From a virus: a stretch of 31,638 bases of DNA. Numbering within the stretch: position 1 is the first letter of the stretch; each line of letters begins with the position of its first letter. Positions 28,988 through 31,638 of this stretch are shown one piece after another. Under the pieces are notes generated by a model that was given only the letters and a program-made list of their open reading frames with translations, did not search any database and was not told the origin of the DNA. The translations under genes were made by a program, and so were the position numbers. The DNA lies in IMG/VR virus record IMGVR_UViG_3300042879_001323, positions 1-31,638 of that record, one strand, 5' to 3'.

Positions 28988-29032
28988 ACATACGTTATTG
29001 AGTTAAGAATAACGCCAACATAGGAGATAACT

Positions 29033-29983
29033 ATGCCTAACGAAGAAGAAATAAAGAAAGAGATTGAAGTGAAGTTAGATGAACCTACTTCTGAAAAAGA
29101 AATAGAAGTTCCTCAAAATCCACTTGAAGCTCTAATGAACGACTACAGAGAAGAAACTGTAGAACAAAAAGCAGAAGAAAAAATAGATCAGCCTAAAATT
29201 CAAGAAAAAGCTGAAACTAAATCAAACGTTCCGCCTTATTCAGATGAACTTCCTTATTCAGAGAAGGTTCGTAAGCGAATTCAAAAAGAAGTTGCTAAAC
29301 GAGCTGAAGCTGAACAGCGAATTGCTGAATTAGAAGATAGATTAGCTAATATGGAGAAAAAAACTCTTGACTTAGCAAGTAAATCTTTATCTAGTCAATA
29401 TTCGCAAGTTTCTCAAAAGCTGAAACAAGCTATTGAAGAAGGAAATACTGATGAACAAATTAAGTTATATGAAAATATGGCTGATATTCGTAATCAGATG
29501 AATAAGACGCAAGAATATGCTTCTGATATACCTAAAAAGACTGATACTAAAAAAACAGTACCGCCTTTAGCATCAGATTGGGTTAAAGAAAACAGCACTT
29601 GGTTCAATAAACCTGGCTATCGTAAAGAAACAGCTATGGCATATGGAATTGATGCTGAATTAACTGAAGAAGGTTGGGATGTAAATGATCCAGAATATTA
29701 TAATGAGATGACTAGAAGATTAAAAGCTTCTAATTTACCTTATTTTAGTAAATCTGAAGAAAGTGCTTCTCAAACTGACAAAAATGTGGTACAAAAAGCT
29801 AACAGAGTGCAATCTCCTGTTGCTGGAGTTTCTCGTAAAAAAGGAATTGACAGTAACCGAGTTAAGCTTACTTCTGAGGATTTAGATACTGCTAAAAAAT
29901 TCGGTATCGACATCAATGATGAAGCGGCACTAAAACGTTTTGCTAAAGAAGTAAAAAGCTTTAGTGATACAGGACAACTATAG
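29033..29983 (+). CDS. Scaffold protein
   Basis: 316 residues, highly charged, with a strong coiled coil near 84-145 (VRKRIQKEVAKRAEAEQRIAELEDRLANM, then KLKQAIEEG.TDEQIKLYENMADIRNQM). The N-terminus is Glu/Lys-rich and the C-terminus is basic-helical (EAALKRFAKEVK), as in many scaffolds where that end binds coat protein. A strong GGAGAT precedes the ATG. It guides coat assembly and leaves the prohead before DNA entry. Location between portal and coat genes is the classic one. Confidence 0.85.
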   Translation: MPNEEEIKKEIEVKLDEPTSEKEIEVPQNPLEALMNDYREETVEQKAEEKIDQPKIQEKAETKSNVPPYSDELPYSEKVRKRIQKEVAKRAEAEQRIAELEDRLANMEKKTLDLASKSLSSQYSQVSQKLKQAIEEGNTDEQIKLYENMADIRNQMNKTQEYASDIPKKTDTKKTVPPLASDWVKENSTWFNKPGYRKETAMAYGIDAELTEEGWDVNDPEYYNEMTRRLKASNLPYFSKSEESASQTDKNVVQKANRVQSPVAGVSRKKGIDSNRVKLTSEDLDTAKKFGIDINDEAALKRFAKEVKSFSDTGQL

Positions 29984-29992
29984 GAGCCTGAC

Positions 29993-30445
29993 ATGAAGAA
30001 TAATAAAATAAAAAATGAAACTAGAGTTGAGAAATCGACTGTAGCTTCAAAGTGGCGCCCAACTAACTTATTGGAGGCACCTGAACCAAGACCTGGTTTC
30101 AAACAGAGATGGATTGCAACGATGGTTTTAGGACAGGAAACACCGACAAATGTCGCTAAACGTATGCGAGAAGGTTGGCAACCTAGGGACATTAAAACAG
30201 TTCCTGATGCTAACAAGTATGCTACGATTGAACATGGCAAATTTGCTGGTTATATAGGTATGGAAGGAATGGTACTCTGTGAAATGCCAGAACATATGGT
30301 AAATGAACGTAATGAATATTACGCCAGAATGACTGAAAACTTAATGCGATCAGTTGAGATGGATATTCACAAAGTAGAACAACCTGGAAATCCTATAAGC
30401 CGTTCTTATAAGACCGAAGTTACGAGGGGCGGTTTTAAAGAGTAA
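29993..30445 (+). CDS. Conserved head-region protein, 150 aa
   Basis: The segment WRPTNLLEAPEPRPGFKQRWIATMVLGQETPTNVAKRMREGWQPRD (21-66) is well conserved in marine phages as I recall, next to scaffold and coat genes; function unknown. Strong AGGAGCC upstream. C-terminal half is helical (EYYARMTENLMRSVEMDI). Probably a minor head or assembly protein. Confidence 0.68.
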   Translation: MKNNKIKNETRVEKSTVASKWRPTNLLEAPEPRPGFKQRWIATMVLGQETPTNVAKRMREGWQPRDIKTVPDANKYATIEHGKFAGYIGMEGMVLCEMPEHMVNERNEYYARMTENLMRSVEMDIHKVEQPGNPISRSYKTEVTRGGFKE

Positions 30446-30469
30446 TAATTTATAACAAGGAGTTATAAA

Positions 30470-31036
30470 ATGGCTAATACTGATGCTCCTAATGGGTTTG
30501 TACCCCTTAGGCATTTAACTGGCGGTGTTGTACGACCTCAGGCCTATCCAATAGCTAATGCTTATTCAACTTCACTATTTTCTGGTGATTTAGTAACATT
30601 ACTATCTGATGGAACTGTAGGTATTGGAACAAATACATCGAACGCACTAGGTGTGTTCTATGGTGTTCAATACATCGACAGAGCAAGTGGAGATGTAAAA
30701 TTCTCCAAAGTTTGGACAGCTTCAACTGCAATCAAAGCTAATACAGCTGCGACTGCTTACGTGTATGATGATCCAAACATAACATATGAAGTCCAGGGTT
30801 CTGGTACATTTGCAAACGCTAACGTAGGCGAAACTTGCAATGTATTATTTACTACTGGTGAAACAACTTTTGGTGGATCTCAACAAGAAGCTAATTTATC
30901 ATCTTTGGGCACAACTGCTCAAGTTTTGAGAATATTACGACTTGTAGATGCGCCAGATAATGAAGTTGGAGCGGATGCTAAATTAGAAGTGGTTATTAAT
31001 AATCACTTATACGGCACACGTTCTAGCGGTATTTAA
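30470..31036 (+). CDS. Head decoration-like protein, 188 aa
   Basis: ACAAGGAG before the ATG. MANTDAPNGFVPLRHLTGGVVRPQAYPIANAYSTSLFSGDLV then a beta-rich, Ser/Thr/Ala-rich body resembles decoration or stabilisation proteins commonly found just before the major capsid gene. Function by position and composition only. Confidence 0.65.
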   Translation: MANTDAPNGFVPLRHLTGGVVRPQAYPIANAYSTSLFSGDLVTLLSDGTVGIGTNTSNALGVFYGVQYIDRASGDVKFSKVWTASTAIKANTAATAYVYDDPNITYEVQGSGTFANANVGETCNVLFTTGETTFGGSQQEANLSSLGTTAQVLRILRLVDAPDNEVGADAKLEVVINNHLYGTRSSGI

Positions 31037-31053
31037 TCAAAGGAGATTAACAT

Positions 31054-31638
31054 ATGGCACTAAATAGGGCGCTGTTTACCAAGCAGCTTAATCTTGGTTT
31101 AAATACCGTGTTTGCTATGGAGTATGATAGATACCCAGAACAATGGAGAGATATTTACTCTATTGAGCAATCAATGAAAGCTTTTGAAGAAGATGTACAA
31201 ATGATCGGCTTCGGAGCTGCACCAACTAAAGCTGAAGGTGCTGCAATATCTTACGATAGTGGAAAAGAGGGTTACACTGCGAGATATGTACATGAAACTA
31301 TTGCTTTGGCGTTCTCAATAACTGAGGAAGCTGAAGAAGATGGTCTGTACGGATCTTTAGGTGCTAAGTATGCTCGTGCACTAGCAAGATCAATGCAACA
31401 TACTAAAGAAATCAAAGGTGCAAACATCCTTAACAATGCAACTACTTCTTCAGTAGGTGGCGATGGCAAGACTTTACTTGCTACAGATCACCCACTAGGC
31501 GGTGGAGGAATAGCTTCTAACAAATTATCGACAGCTGCGGATTTATCAGAAACTTCTCTTGAAAGTTTATTGATTCAAATCTCAACTGCGGTTGATGATA
31601 GAAGTATTCCAATAGCATTGACTGGACAAAAACTAATC
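31054..31638 (+). CDS. Major capsid protein (3' end outside window)
   Basis: Strong AAAGGAGATTAACAT ribosome binding site. The 195 visible codons begin MALNRALFTKQLNLGLNTVF and continue with KYARALARSMQHTKEIKGANILNNA then LLATDHPLGGGGIASNKLSTAADLSETSLESLLIQI, a pattern I associate with HK97-fold coat proteins of marine phages. It assembles the icosahedral head. No stop codon before the window end. Confidence 0.88.
   Translation, partial: MALNRALFTKQLNLGLNTVFAMEYDRYPEQWRDIYSIEQSMKAFEEDVQMIGFGAAPTKAEGAAISYDSGKEGYTARYVHETIALAFSITEEAEEDGLYGSLGAKYARALARSMQHTKEIKGANILNNATTSSVGGDGKTLLATDHPLGGGGIASNKLSTAADLSETSLESLLIQISTAVDDRSIPIALTGQKLI

Noticed and set aside
29770-30240. 156-codon minus-strand open frame
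   Set aside because: It sits opposite the scaffold end and the conserved 150-residue gene, both with strong ribosome sites. The minus strand shows no supporting signals anywhere in the window.
1-31638. CRISPR array, insertion sequence, integrase or attachment site
   Set aside because: No regularly spaced repeat-spacer pattern, transposase or recombinase motif, or tRNA-associated direct repeat was seen.

Overview
The window is one stretch of a tailed-phage (Caudoviricetes) genome. It is AT-rich, essentially every supportable gene is on the + strand, and genes are packed with 4-60 bp overlaps. It carries a replication/nucleotide-metabolism block, a terminase pair, a portal, a scaffold and a capsid gene. 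Gene content (small Lys/Arg-rich proteins next to the portal, a DUF6496-type protein, GroES-like and MazG-like proteins, a family A polymerase without 5'-3' exonuclease) and base composition suggest a marine phage of a low-GC alphaproteobacterium, perhaps SAR11-like. The host is inference; no host gene or integrase is visible.

Layout. 1-8.5 kb: nucleotide and DNA-modification block, in order a C5-cytosine methyltransferase homologue (cut by the window edge), MazG-type nucleotide pyrophosphohydrolase, GT-B-like glycosyltransferase, dNMP kinase, a thymidylate-synthase-fold enzyme carrying the Asp that marks dCMP hydroxymethylases, dCMP deaminase, DNA polymerase A (Leu at the position equivalent to E. 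coli 762), a divergent nucleotide-sugar dehydrogenase, NAD synthetase and a VRR-NUC-like nuclease. 8.5-14 kb: accessory genes (DUF2786, HExxH peptidase, membrane-anchored glucosaminidase endolysin, DUF3846-like) and a run of overlapping micro-genes. 14-15.6 kb: two virion/fibre-like proteins. 15.6-20 kb: a looser region with its own sigma70-like promoters, hairpin terminators, a cluster of GCCAATACC repeats, two paralogous 23-residue membrane peptides, and the small terminase. 20-31.6 kb: conserved phage protein, GT2-type glycosyltransferase overlapping the large terminase, a cassette of tiny basic proteins with a SET-domain protein, portal, GroES-like protein, scaffold, a conserved head-region protein, a decoration-like protein and the major capsid protein (cut by the window end).

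How the genes may work together. The first 8 kb can be read as a pathway that makes 5-hydroxymethyl-dCMP, phosphorylates it, lowers the dCTP pool, polymerises the modified base and then glycosylates it. The adjacent sugar-nucleotide dehydrogenase and NAD synthetase could supply an oxidised sugar donor and its cofactor. Each step rests on family resemblance and a few diagnostic residues; the combined pathway is a hypothesis. The right half is a conventional packaging/head module, unusual for its SET-domain protein beside Lys/Arg-rich micro-proteins.
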